A stretch of DNA of 64,000 nucleotides. Source: Chamaecyparis obtusa. Taxonomy: Eukaryota > Streptophyta > Pinopsida > Cupressales > Cupressaceae. Numbering within the stretch: the stretch's first letter is position 1; each line of letters begins with the position of its first letter. Position numbers and translations under genes: made by a program. The stretch spans positions 136,501 to 200,500 of the forward strand of contig BSBK01002054.1 in the NCBI GenBank assembly GCA_027943335.1, read 5' to 3'. The notes below the pieces were generated by a model. The model did no database searches. It worked only from the letters and a program-made list of their open reading frames with translations, and was not told the DNA's origin. Shown in pieces: positions 24,594 through 34,440 of the stretch.

Positions 24594-25600
24594 ATGCCTC
24601 CACGAAGGGAACATGGCGGAAGAGTTGGTGTTGTAACACCTGAGGTTAGAGAGCTGCAGAGACAAGTGTGAGCATTGCAAGAAGAGATTCGTAGAGGAAT
24701 GAATCTTAATGTCAGAGATAAAAGCGAGGATGAAGCCAAAGAAGAATATCAAGAAGGAGAAGTCGAAATTGTGAACCAGGAGGAAGAAAAACTTTTTCGG
24801 GCCATTTCTAAGATTGGGAAAAGACCTAAGATTGAGGTTCCTACATTTTCTAGAAATCTTAACCCAGAGGAATTGATCGAATGGATCAATGAATGTGAGG
24901 ATTATTTTGAGTATGAAGATGTTGAGGATCCTGATAGGGTCAAATTTGCGAAGGCCAGACTGAAAGGTCATGCGAAGATCTGGTGGCAAGAAATTCAATT
25001 GGAGCGAAATAGAAGAGGGAAAGATAAAATCACAAGATGGGATCGGATGGTGGAAAAATTGAAGCGACAGTTCATTCCTGTTGATTATGAGCTTGACCTA
25101 CTGAAGAAAATGCAAAGTTTGAAGCAAGCAGGAAAATCTGTTCAGGAGTATACAGAGGAGTTCTATCGACTCCTCATCAGAACAGGCCATGCCGAAGCTG
25201 ATAAGGAGAAAGTTGCCCGATACCTTAATGGGTTAAGGCCAAGCATTCAGGAGGAGTTGAATCTGGTTCGAATGAACAGTATTGAGGAGGCATACCAATT
25301 TGCCCTAAAAGTAGAGGAAAAGCTGAACAAGAAGTTTGAGAGCAGACAAAATGGAAGAGGTCGTGGTGGACGATCTGGTGGACGGTCATATGGTGGCCGA
25401 AATGAGGATTCGAAAAAGAAGGATGAGGCCATTAGTAGTTAGAATCAGCGAGGAAATAATTCCAATCGCTTCCAGGATCAGAATAATAGAGATCAAAGAG
25501 GAAGAGGAAGAGGACAAGGATCTGGAAGAGGTGGCTTCCGTGGAACATGTTTTCACTGTGGAGAAGAAGGTCATAGGGCATTTGAATTTCCTCAGCGCCA
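24594..25600 (+). pseudogene. gag of young chromovirus (two stops, damaged zinc knuckle)
   Basis: The natural start is the ATG at 24,594 (MPPRREHGGR), whose frame is broken by TGA at 24,669 and runs on to TAG at 25,440, then through the zinc knuckle. The gag core lies at about 24,834-24,990 (NPEELIEWINECEDYF, RLKGHAKIWWQE), followed by a Gly/Arg-rich RNA-binding stretch. The knuckle CFHCGEEGHRAFEF (25,548-25,589) has Phe at the fourth ligand. The next frame takes over near 25,598-25,610, so one small indel separates gag from pol, which look to have been a single frame. The 255-residue open part alone covers most of the capsid region. Confidence 0.9.
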
Positions 25601-28600
25601 ATGGATAGGAGAAATGAAGGCCAGGCCAGAGTTGCACATGTAGATGAAGATGCCAGATCATCAAATTCTGAAGATGCTGAAAGAGGAGAAACGTTGATTA
25701 ACAGAAGAGTCCTGTTGAGTGGTGAGAATGAACCTGAGCAAAGGAGGAGCCTGTTTCGCACCAGGTGCAAGTGTGAAGGTAAATGTTGTGATGTGATCAT
25801 TGATAGAGGAAGCACTGACAATTTGGTGTCAGAAGAGATGGTGACAAAGTTGAAGCTCAAGAGACAGAAACACCCACATCCATATCGGATTGCCTGGGTA
25901 CAGGATGACCACAAGGTCATGGTCAATGAACAATGCCTGGTGAAGTTCAAGATTGGCGGATACCAAGATGAGGTATTGTGTGATATCATATCGATGGATG
26001 CATGTCATATGTTGTTGGGTAGACCATGGCAGTTTGACAGATGTGCTGTACACGATGGCCGTGCGAATACCTATTCCCTGACAAAGGATGGAGTGCGGCA
26101 TAAGCTAAAGCCATTGAAGGAGACTGAAGAAAAGGTATGTGGTAATGCAAGGATAACTTTTGTTGATGGAAGAAATTTCCTAGATGGTATGAGGCATGAG
26201 CATGTATGTTTTTCTTTAATTCCAAAAGCTGGTAAAGAGGAAGTAGAAGATGTTCCTGTAGAAGTTGCAGATTTGTTGAATGAGTTTCAGGATATTGTAT
26301 CCGATAACATGCCTGATGGATTACCACCAGTAAGGAAGATCAGTCATCAAATGGACTTGATCCCAGGAGTGAGTTTTCCGAATAAGGCAGCACACAGAAT
26401 GACACCTACAGAAAGTGAGGAGTTGAACAAACAAGTACATGAACTGTTACAGAAAGGATTGATCCATGAGAGTCTGAGTCCCTGTGCTGTACCAGCGGTA
26501 TTAGCACCAAAGAAGAATGGAGAATGGAGGATGTGTACAGATTCCAGAGCAATAAACAAGATCACAATCAAGTATAGGTTTCCATTGCCACGAATGGATG
26601 ATATTATGGACTGTTTGAGTGGAGCTGTGTATTTCTCAAAGATAGATCTGAAAAGTGGATATCATCAGATTCGGATCAGAGAAGGAGATGAATGGAAGAC
26701 TGCCTTCAAGACAAAGGAAGGACTATATGAGTGGTTAGTCATGCCTTTTGGGCTAACGAATGCACCGAGCACTTTCATGCGGCTCATGAACGAGGTTCTG
26801 AAAGAATTTTTGGGTAAGTTTGTCATTGTTTACCTGGATGATATTTTGATCTTTAGTAAGACATTGGATGAGCATATGATGCATATTCATATGGTATTTG
26901 AGAAGTTGAGAGAAGAGAAATTGCTGATTAATTTGAAGAAGTGCAGTTTTGTGAAGAAAGAGTTAGTGTATTTGAGGTTTGTAGTTTCAGGAGAAGGTCT
27001 AAAAATGGACCCAGAGAAGGTACAGGCTATCCTTGAATGGCCTACTCTAAGGAGTGCTACTGAGGTAAGATCTTTTCATGGTTTGGCTAGCTTTTACAGA
27101 AAGTTTATCCGAAATTTTAGCAGTATTTGTGGACCCTTGACTGAAACAATGAGAGGGGATAGAAAAGAACTTAAGTGGACTAATGGGGCAGAAAAGAGTT
27201 TTCAATTATTGAAACAAAAAGTTACAGAACAACCTGTTTTAGCACTTCCAGATTTTAATAAGGTGTTTCAAGTAGATTGTGATGCTAGTGGTACTGCAAT
27301 AGGAGCTGTTATGAGCCAAGAAGGTAAACCTGTTGCTTATTTCAGTGAGAAGTTAAATGATGCCAAGAGGAAATATTCTGTTTATGATCAGGAATTTTAT
27401 GCTATAGTTCAGGCATTAAAGAAGTGGAGACATTATCTACTTCCTAAAGAGTTTGTTTTGTATACTGATCATCAAGCTTTGCAATATTTGAATAGTCAAG
27501 GAAAATTGAATCAAAGGCATTTGAAATGGGTTGAGTTTTTGCAGAGTTATACATTTGTTTTGAAACACAGGAGTGGAAAGTCTAATAGGGTTGCAGATGC
27601 TCTTAGCAGAAGGCAACTATTGCTGACAAAAAAGCAGATTAAAGTGGTTGGGTTCAAGGAACTCAAGAATTTGTATCCAGAGGATCCTGATTTTGGTGAA
27701 GCTTGGAAAGCTTGTACAGAACCTGTTACTCTAGACAGGACGAAATGGTTGGATTTCATCATCCAGGATGATATGCTATTCAGAGGGAGTTAGTTGTGCA
27801 TTCCAAAAAGTTCTATGAGGGAGAATCTCATCAAGGAGAAGCATAGCGGAGGATTGGCTGGACATTTTGGTCGTGACAAAACCCTTTCTTTGGTTAGTGA
27901 AAATTATTATTGGCCACAATTGCAGCAAGATGTGAAGAAGTTTGTACAGAGTTGCAGAGTATGTCAGATGGCGAAAGGAGTGATGCAGAATACAGGGTTG
28001 TATCAGCCATTACCTGTACCAGAGAAGCCTTGGGAGGATATCAGCATGGACTTTGTTCTTGGTTTACCGAGGACTCAGCGGGGACATGATTCAATTTTTG
28101 TGGTAGTTGACAGATTTTCAAAGATGGCACATTTTATTCCCTGCAAGAAGACTAATGATGCTGTTCATGTAGCAGAATTGTTTTTCAGAGAAGTAGTGAG
28201 ACTTCATGGTTTGCCAAAGACCATAGTTTCAGATCGGGACACTAATTTTGTTGGATATTTCTGGCGTACATTGTGGAAGAAGTTGAAGACAGATTTGAAG
28301 TTTAGTTCATCACATCATCCATAGACTGATGGACAGACAGAGGTGGTGAATAGGAGTTTGGAAAATTTGCTGAGATGTTTGGTTCGAGATAAGCCAACGG
28401 GATGGGATTTGATTTTACCACAGGCAGAATTTTCATACAATAATTCTGTCAACAGGAGCACTGGTAAATCACCATTCCAGATTGTATATGGAAGTAGTCC
28501 AAGAAATGCATCTGAATTGAGGAAGATAGATAAAGGAGAAATAAGTAGTGCTGAAGCTGAGGATTTTGCAGAACACTTGAAGAACATCCATGAGGAGGTG

Positions 28601-29095
28601 AGGAAGCATATTACCAAGATGAATGCACAGTATAAGGCTAAGGCAGATGAGAAAAGGAGGTATAAGGAATTTCAGGTTGGTGATGAAGTCATGGTTCATT
28701 TTCGGAAGGAGCGGTTTCCAGTTGGTACATATAACAAGCTGAAAATGAAGAAGTTTGGACCATGTAGGATACTAAAGAAACATGATTCAGGAAACGCATA
28801 TGAGGTAGAATTACCTACTGAGCTAAATATTTTGCCAGTGTTTAACATTTCAGATCTGACAGAGTATCATGAAGGAGGTGTTGAAGATGAGATCACAGCA
28901 GCACAGTGGAGTATTCCAGCAACTAGTTCAGACACTAAGGAGATTGAAGATATACTGGATAGTCATGTTGGCAGAAGCACAAGGAACATGACATATGAAG
29001 AATATCTGGTCAAATGGAAAGGATGACCTGTTGAAGATTCATCATGGCTAACAAAGGAGGAGGTTAACCGTCTTGGTTTTCCTCTACACACCTGA
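25601..29095 (+). pseudogene. pol of young chromovirus (PR-RT-RH-IN-chromodomain)
   Basis: One frame from 25,601 to the TGA at 29,093, interrupted only by stops at 27,791, 28,322 and 29,024. Retropepsin site D-R-G-S at residue 68 (25,802). Reverse transcriptase with VYFSKIDLKSGYHQIR and the catalytic YLDD at 26,831. RNase H beginning VDCDASGTAIG and ending with TDHQALQYL. Integrase: zinc domain ([10 protein letters not shown] ... CRVCQ) and a DDE core ([16 protein letters not shown], then Q-TEVVN with TAG in place of the usual Gln codon at 28,322). Chromodomain at about 28,945-29,080 (EDILDSHVG, EEYLVKWKG, then W in SSWL), which targets integration in this lineage. Too many breaks to be active. 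Confidence 0.92.
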
Positions 29096-29133
29096 GTCGT
29101 GACAGGGTCACTTCTCAAATTACCCCGGGTGTC

Positions 29134-29990
29134 TGATGCAGGAGCATCCTGGGTGTAAGAGCAATCTTGCATCACCCAAAAATATTTCTATTTTTGTATT
29201 CAATAAGGGCTATTTTTTGCAGAGCTGCTATTTATGGAAAGTTACTATTTTTGGTAATTTTTGTATGTGCTCAGAATGATCTAATTTCTTTCTTGGAGGT
29301 TGATTTTGGTCATATAAGTCTACCAGTAAAGTTTCATTGCCAGATCAAGTGTATATTGGAAGATATTGAAGATTTTCGGTATTGGCAGCAGGGTACAGAA
29401 ACTTTGAACTCAGTTTTGAAGGCTTTAGAGGCCCCGGATGAGGTCAAAAATTTGGGTGACAAGCACTTGCGTGGGTCAAGCCTGTAGAGCGCTTCGTGGC
29501 GTTTCCGAAATGGGGTTATAATAGCCGAGCGGGTCAACTGGTGATGACTTATGGTCTTCGGAAGTTGGGCCACCTGAAATGGCAAAAAATAATTTTCTTC
29601 AAAATTTCTGTTCTTGTTTCAAAGGTTATCTTGAGCCGACTATGATGTAATAAAATGTAAAATAAAATAATTCTAAGTTTGGTCGGCCTTATTGGCTAAA
29701 ATTCTGGAACCTTCCCAGGCGGTGGATAATTGCCTATATAAGGAAGGCTGTATTATTGTCTTAGGCAGTTCAGAATAGTTCTGGGTAGTAGATCTGGGTA
29801 ATAGCTCAAGGCTTTGTCCTACAAAATATTGTAAGGGAATGCCCATGTGGCTTTGCATATTGTAATCCTGAAAGTTTGTAATTCCACATTTGTGGAGATA
29901 ATAAGAAGCCAATTTTTTGTTCTTGCATATTGTTGTTGTTTTTCTATTTCTGTTATGTGTTTGTGGTATTAAGGGGAGCACCCTTCATCA
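29134..29990 (+). repeat. 3' LTR of young chromovirus
   Basis: 857 bp, same ends as the 5' LTR. The 38 bases between the pol stop and this LTR (29,096-29,133) show no clear polypurine tract; the last bases read ACCCCGGGTGTC. Differences from the 5' LTR are mostly transitions. Confidence 0.95.
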
Positions 29991-29995
29991 TAGAT

Positions 29996-32504
29996 TCATT
30001 ACCTCATTGTGTATGTGGCAGTCCCAATACAAATCCATACTCAAGTTTTTCCATGGTCCTACTAGTATTGGTAATGGCATGTACAATCTGGTGTTTTTTG
30101 AGTGCCCTTTGGCTACTTGAAAAATTTGACACCTTTCCACAAATTGTGTGATATCTCGCTTCATCTTTGGCCAGTAGTACTTATCTGCTACCAAGGATAT
30201 TTTGTTAGACTTCCCAAAATGCCTAGCCATACCACTACTATGAAATTATCTAATAATATTTTCCTGCATTGAGGCTACAGGAACACACAACTACTTCCCC
30301 TTTACTAAATAACCATCTTGCATAAGATACTCACCTTGAATAGTATCTCCATGCCCAGGTACTGGATTCTTCAACTGATCAGCACCTTCCCAAATGTCAC
30401 TATCAGATTCACACAAGTCTTCAATTGCATCAAAGCCAACTACTTTTGTTTCCATGATGGTCAGAAGCAAAACTCACCTACTCAAGGCGTCTGCAACTTG
30501 ATTATGTTTCCCTGATTTATACTTCATAACAAAAGTGAACCCTTGTAGGAAAGAGACCAATTTTGCATGTCTACTATTTAATTTTGTTTGTGTGTTCAAG
30601 TATTTGAGAGAAATATGGTCTGTAAATAACACAAATTCTTTGGGTACTAGATAATGCTTCCAATGTCTCAAAGCTTGCACAATTGCATGGAACTCTATAT
30701 CATATGTAGAATATTTATTTCGCACATCATTCAATTTTTCACTAAAAAAGACAATGGGCCTACCTTCTTGGCTAAGTATAGCACCAATCCCCACATGTGA
30801 GGCATCACAGTCCACTTCAAACAGTTTATCAAAATCTGGTAGGGCCGGTATTGGAGCTTTAGTGACCTTCTTCTTTGGGTATTGGAAACTCTCTTCAGCC
30901 TCTTTAGTCCATAAAAATTCCCGACCCTTAGTGCAGTCTATCATAGGTGCTACAATGTTGCTAAAATTACAAATGAACTTTCTATAGAAAGTATCCAATC
31001 CATGAAAACTTCTCACCTGGGTGATACTACCTAGACTACGCCATTTAAGAATGACTCGAACTTTCTCTGGATCCATCATGACACCATCTACAGAAATGTC
31101 AAATACCAGAAAAACCAAGCTTGCTTGCATGAACTTACACTGCTTCAAATTAGCATAGAGTTTCTCTCTTCTCAATACCCCCAATATGATCCTCAAGTGT
31201 TGCAGATGTTCTTCCCTTCCCTTACTAAAAATTAGTATATCATCAAAATAAACTACTAAAAACTTACCAATGTAGGGATGCAACACAATATTCATGAGTC
31301 TCATAAAAGTACTAGGTGTGTTTGATAAACCAAAATGCATAACCTTCCATTCATAAAAACCATCCCTAGTTTTGAAAGAAGTTTTCCACTCATCCCCCTC
31401 TTGGATGCGGATCTAGTAGTACCCACTTCGTAGATCAATCTTAGAGAAATATGTTGCTCCAGCAAGAACATCCATCATGTCATCCAAAGGTGGGATAGGA
31501 AAATTATATTTGATGGTTATCCTATTGATGGATCGACTGTCTATGCACATCATCCACATTCCATCTCTCTTTTGGGTTAATAACACTAGGATAGCACAAG
31601 GGCTTATGCTTTCTTGTACTAAACCTTTTTGTATGAGCTCAATCACCTATTTGTCCAGTTCTACATGCTATGTTAGACTCATTCTATATGTCACTTGATT
31701 CAGAAAAATTTCTCCTGGAATAAGATCAATATGATGTTGGATATATCATTTTGGGGGGATTCCATCAAGTAGCTCCTCTAGAATGACATTTGAATATTCT
31801 TCCAACACCGCAACTTCTTTTGGTGGTATAGTCAAGTCTTCCTCTTTCCCCTTTTGCACTACCAATGCATAACAACACCCTATTACTTTCATCTCTTTGA
31901 CAAGTTCCTTTTCAGATAGCATACTTTGAGCTTTTCCATCATCCCTGAGAGGTAACAAGATTACCTTAGATCCATCCTTCCAAAAGGTGTAAGTATTCTT
32001 TTCCCCATTATTAATAACCTTTATGTCATACTGCCAAGGATGACCTAAGAGGACATGGCATGCATCCATCAAAATCACATCATACCATAGCTCATCCTTG
32101 TAGAACTTTCCTATGGAAAATTTAACAAGGCACCTCTTATCTACCATAACTTCATTTCCCTTTTTGAACCATGCAATCCGATAAGGATGCGGGTGCTTTT
32201 CACAATGGAGATTTAGTTTCTCCACCATTTCTTTAGAAACCATGTTCTCACAACTACCTCCATCAACAATTACTTGACATACCTTTCCTCCTGACGTACA
32301 CCTTGTTTGGAATATGTTGGTTCTGAGCTATGAATCATCAGCACCTTTCTCCTCTACATCCTCCTTGGCTGGAATAATCATTGTCCTCCTCATCATAAGA
32401 CTTTCTCTAATATTCAGAGACACTTCTTATTCAAATCCTTCATTGTCAACATGGGCTAGGTTCACTCTGGATGTCCCTCCTTGATTTCCATCTTGCATGT
32501 TAAA
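29996..32504 (-). pseudogene. Unit 4 pol, proximal part, best-kept RT of the array
   Basis: 31,746-32,243 is the protease region after its active site (VSKEMVEKLNLHCEK, ILMDACHVLLGHPWQYD). 31,413-31,646 is the front of reverse transcriptase ([12 protein letters not shown]). 30,474-31,340 is a 288-residue open frame from the fingers/palm ([26 protein letters not shown]) through the thumb and most of RNase H ([20 protein letters not shown]) to VADALSR. 29,988-30,230 is the integrase zinc region. The long open stretch in RT-RNase H makes this the least decayed unit. Confidence 0.88.
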
Positions 32505-33493
32505 ATTGGAACACTCAAAGGCCCTTTATCCTTCTTCTCCACATCTGGAACAAGCGAATGGCCTTCTTTGGCCTTCCTATCCTCTTCCATTACCATAGAC
32601 TCTACCACATTGAAATCCCCTTCCTCTTTGTTGATTTGATGGAGTTTGACGGGACTCTTCTTGTTTCTCACTTCCTTGACTAGAACTTGAATATCCTCGA
32701 TATGGAGTTAATGTACCCCTTTGTCCTCCTCTATTCCTTTGATTGTACTACCTTTTTTTCTTTTCTTCAACTTTTAGAGCCAATAGATAGGCATCCTCTA
32801 TGCAGTTTATCTGATGTATGCTTAGCTCATCCTGAATAGTGAATTTCAAAGCATTCACATATCTTGTAGCCATCTATTCATTACTTTCTTGATGCTCTAT
32901 ATGGATGGACATCTTCTAAAATTCATCTGTATAATATTGCACAAAAGATAAATTATGTTTCAAATTCTAAAACCTCTTGAAGAGTGTTTAAGCATAATCT
33001 ACAAGTAAGAATTTTTCTCTTAGCTTTTTCTCCATTTTGCTCCATGTCTTGATTTTATCCTTTCCTTTCTTTACGTGTTCATTTTGGAGATGATCCCACC
33101 AGATCATCACATGTCCCTTTAACTTGGTGCATGCAAACTTCATCTTCTTTTCTTCTGTCATAGACTTCCATTCAAAAAAATTCCCATCTCGTTCAACCAA
33201 TATATCAATTCCTCTAGCTTAAGACTACCTGCATAGTCTGAAACATCAACCTTGATCACTTTATTTTTTCCCTCTAAGGCTCTGAGCATCCTTTCTTCAA
33301 AACTCACTCCTTCTTATCTTCCTTCTTCTATTTATTCATCTTTTTGGCTTACCTCTCCATCAAATTCAAATCATCATCTCTGTAATCTTTGATTTTCCAA
33401 TCGGTTCATGAGGTTTTCTACTTGTCATTACAAACTTATCATATCTCTCTACATTTGGGTAAGAGCTCTTCCTCTTCCTCTCCCAGCAATCAT
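32505..33493 (-). pseudogene. Unit 4 gag pseudogene
   Basis: Start ATG at 33,493 (MIAGRGR-type). Core at 32,988-33,200 (FFEWKSMTEEKKMKFACTKLK, HVMIWWDHLQNE is visible in pieces). Zinc knuckle at about 32,511-32,556 keeps Cys-4 (FEC) but has a stop where the His-region begins. This is the gag next to the only full-length LTR. Confidence 0.82.
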
Positions 33494-33510
33494 CCTACTC
33501 TAATACCAAA

Positions 33511-34084
33511 TGATGTAGCCCAAACCCTTCAAAAAATGATAATTTAGAAAATGCACAACACAGAGTTTCAGAATGCCAAATTCTTTATTAAACTTCTCCA
33601 ACTCTACTCTTCCCCTACAATGAAAGAAAACAACTCCTTATTACAATTCTGAAAATTACCATATTTGGTAGATTTTTGGGAAAATCAAATTTTTCCATTT
33701 TTGGTAATTTTCAAAACCCATCCTACGAATCCTGATTTTTTCCAAGAAAAACCCCAACTAAGGCAAGATGAATTTCTAACTAACCTACAAAATCATAAAC
33801 ATGATTTCGGATTTATTACAAACACCAACTTTCTAAAAACTAGAAAAATATATGAAAAGGTAATTTCAGAGGCCAAGATGATATTTCTAGCTCCCGAAAA
33901 AGGTGGAAATGGCCACCAATAAACTTAAGCTCTATTGGAAATCCAACTAAATCCTCCTCATGCAACTACTTGTAAAATTTCAGCCAAAACCACATCCGAT
34001 TCAAAAGTTATGACCCCGGAAGTAAAGTTTGACCAAAACCCACATCTAAGTCCACTGCATTTATCCTCTGATGCTCCTGCATCA
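33511..34084 (-). repeat. LTR5, only full-length LTR of the array (574 bp)
   Basis: From TGATGTAGCCC to ...CTCCTGCATCA; on the minus strand it therefore opens TGATGCAGGAGCATC. It contains the 206-bp U3 segment (33,879-34,084) that LTR1-4 lack. It is followed at once by AGACA (34,085-34,089), the right target duplication. Confidence 0.9.
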
Positions 34085-34089
34085 AGACA
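34085..34089. repeat. Target-site duplication AGACA, right copy
   Basis: Pairs with 3,938-3,942, thirty kilobases away. The pre-insertion site would have read through from CTCTTGAGACA into CAACTCTATCC. Confidence 0.85.
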
Positions 34090-34139
34090 CAACTCTATCC
34101 ATAGAGTAGAGATAAAATAAGGGTCTTTAGGCCTTCATT

Positions 34140-34440
34140 AGTAGAATCACATATGGTTGTATGAAGGAGGTAGCAAGGATGTTAGCAAATTATAGTCAAG
34201 AGATTGGGTATTGGAAAGGTTTTTATGATAGAGAGATATTACTAGAGTTGAGGGCATCGAGATATACAACTTCTCATAGGTCAAAGAAAAAGACACACTC
34301 CTAGAGGACTTAGACAAATAGAGGATTTATAAGACCATTGAGGCCACATAGGCTAGGACTAGCATGAGCACATAGAGGAGAGGCTTCATCCTCAATATAG
34401 GGCGAGGGCTAGGAGGATCAAGAGAGCATTGGGTGATCCT
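34140..34440 (+). pseudogene. Likely 3' end of the split PMD gene
   Basis: Degenerate coding-like sequence in the same orientation as 2,570-3,937, with an Arg-rich tail (frames giving RHTPRGLRQI and RARARRIKRALGD). Low-complexity basic tails are common at the C-terminus of PMD-type proteins. The link to the 5' part rests on position across the insertion, not on a strong motif. Confidence 0.3.

Larger units (their letters stand above)
23636..29990 (+). mobile_element. Young nested chromovirus, 6,355 bp, both LTRs and TSD present
   Basis: Inserted antisense into the unit 4 integrase region. Both sides carry the 5-bp duplication TAGAT (23,631-23,635 and 29,991-29,995). The two LTRs are 857 bp each and differ at about 20 positions by my count (roughly 2.3%), so this insertion is much younger than the host array. 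Gag, protease, reverse transcriptase, RNase H, integrase and chromodomain are all present in order, but several stops and one frameshift disable it. Its LTR begins TGATGCAGGAGCATC, the same 15 bases as the old array's LTR5. Confidence 0.95.
3943..34084 (-). mobile_element. Tandem chromovirus array: four internal regions sharing five LTRs
   Basis: On the minus strand the order LTR-gag-pol repeats four times with only one LTR between neighbours: LTR5 (33,511-34,084), unit 4, LTR4 (22,364-22,716), unit 3, LTR3 (13,512-13,868), unit 2, LTR2 (8,728-9,095), unit 1, LTR1 (3,943-4,310). After removing two later insertions, each internal region is about 4.4 kb and the period is about 4.8 kb. A single AGACA duplication flanks the whole array. 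LTR5 is full length (574 bp); LTR1-4 keep only 353-368 bp and all join pol at the same base. The simplest reading is one Ty3/gypsy insertion, a deletion at its pol/3'-LTR border, then unequal exchange that multiplied the unit. All units are coding-dead. Confidence 0.85.

Noticed and set aside
23636..29990. A fifth unit of the array
   Set aside because: Opposite orientation, own TAGAT duplication, different and much less diverged LTRs.
3943..34084. Endogenous pararetrovirus (caulimovirid) sequences
   Set aside because: Integrase, chromodomain, LTRs, tRNA-Met primer site and target duplication all indicate Ty3/gypsy retrotransposons.
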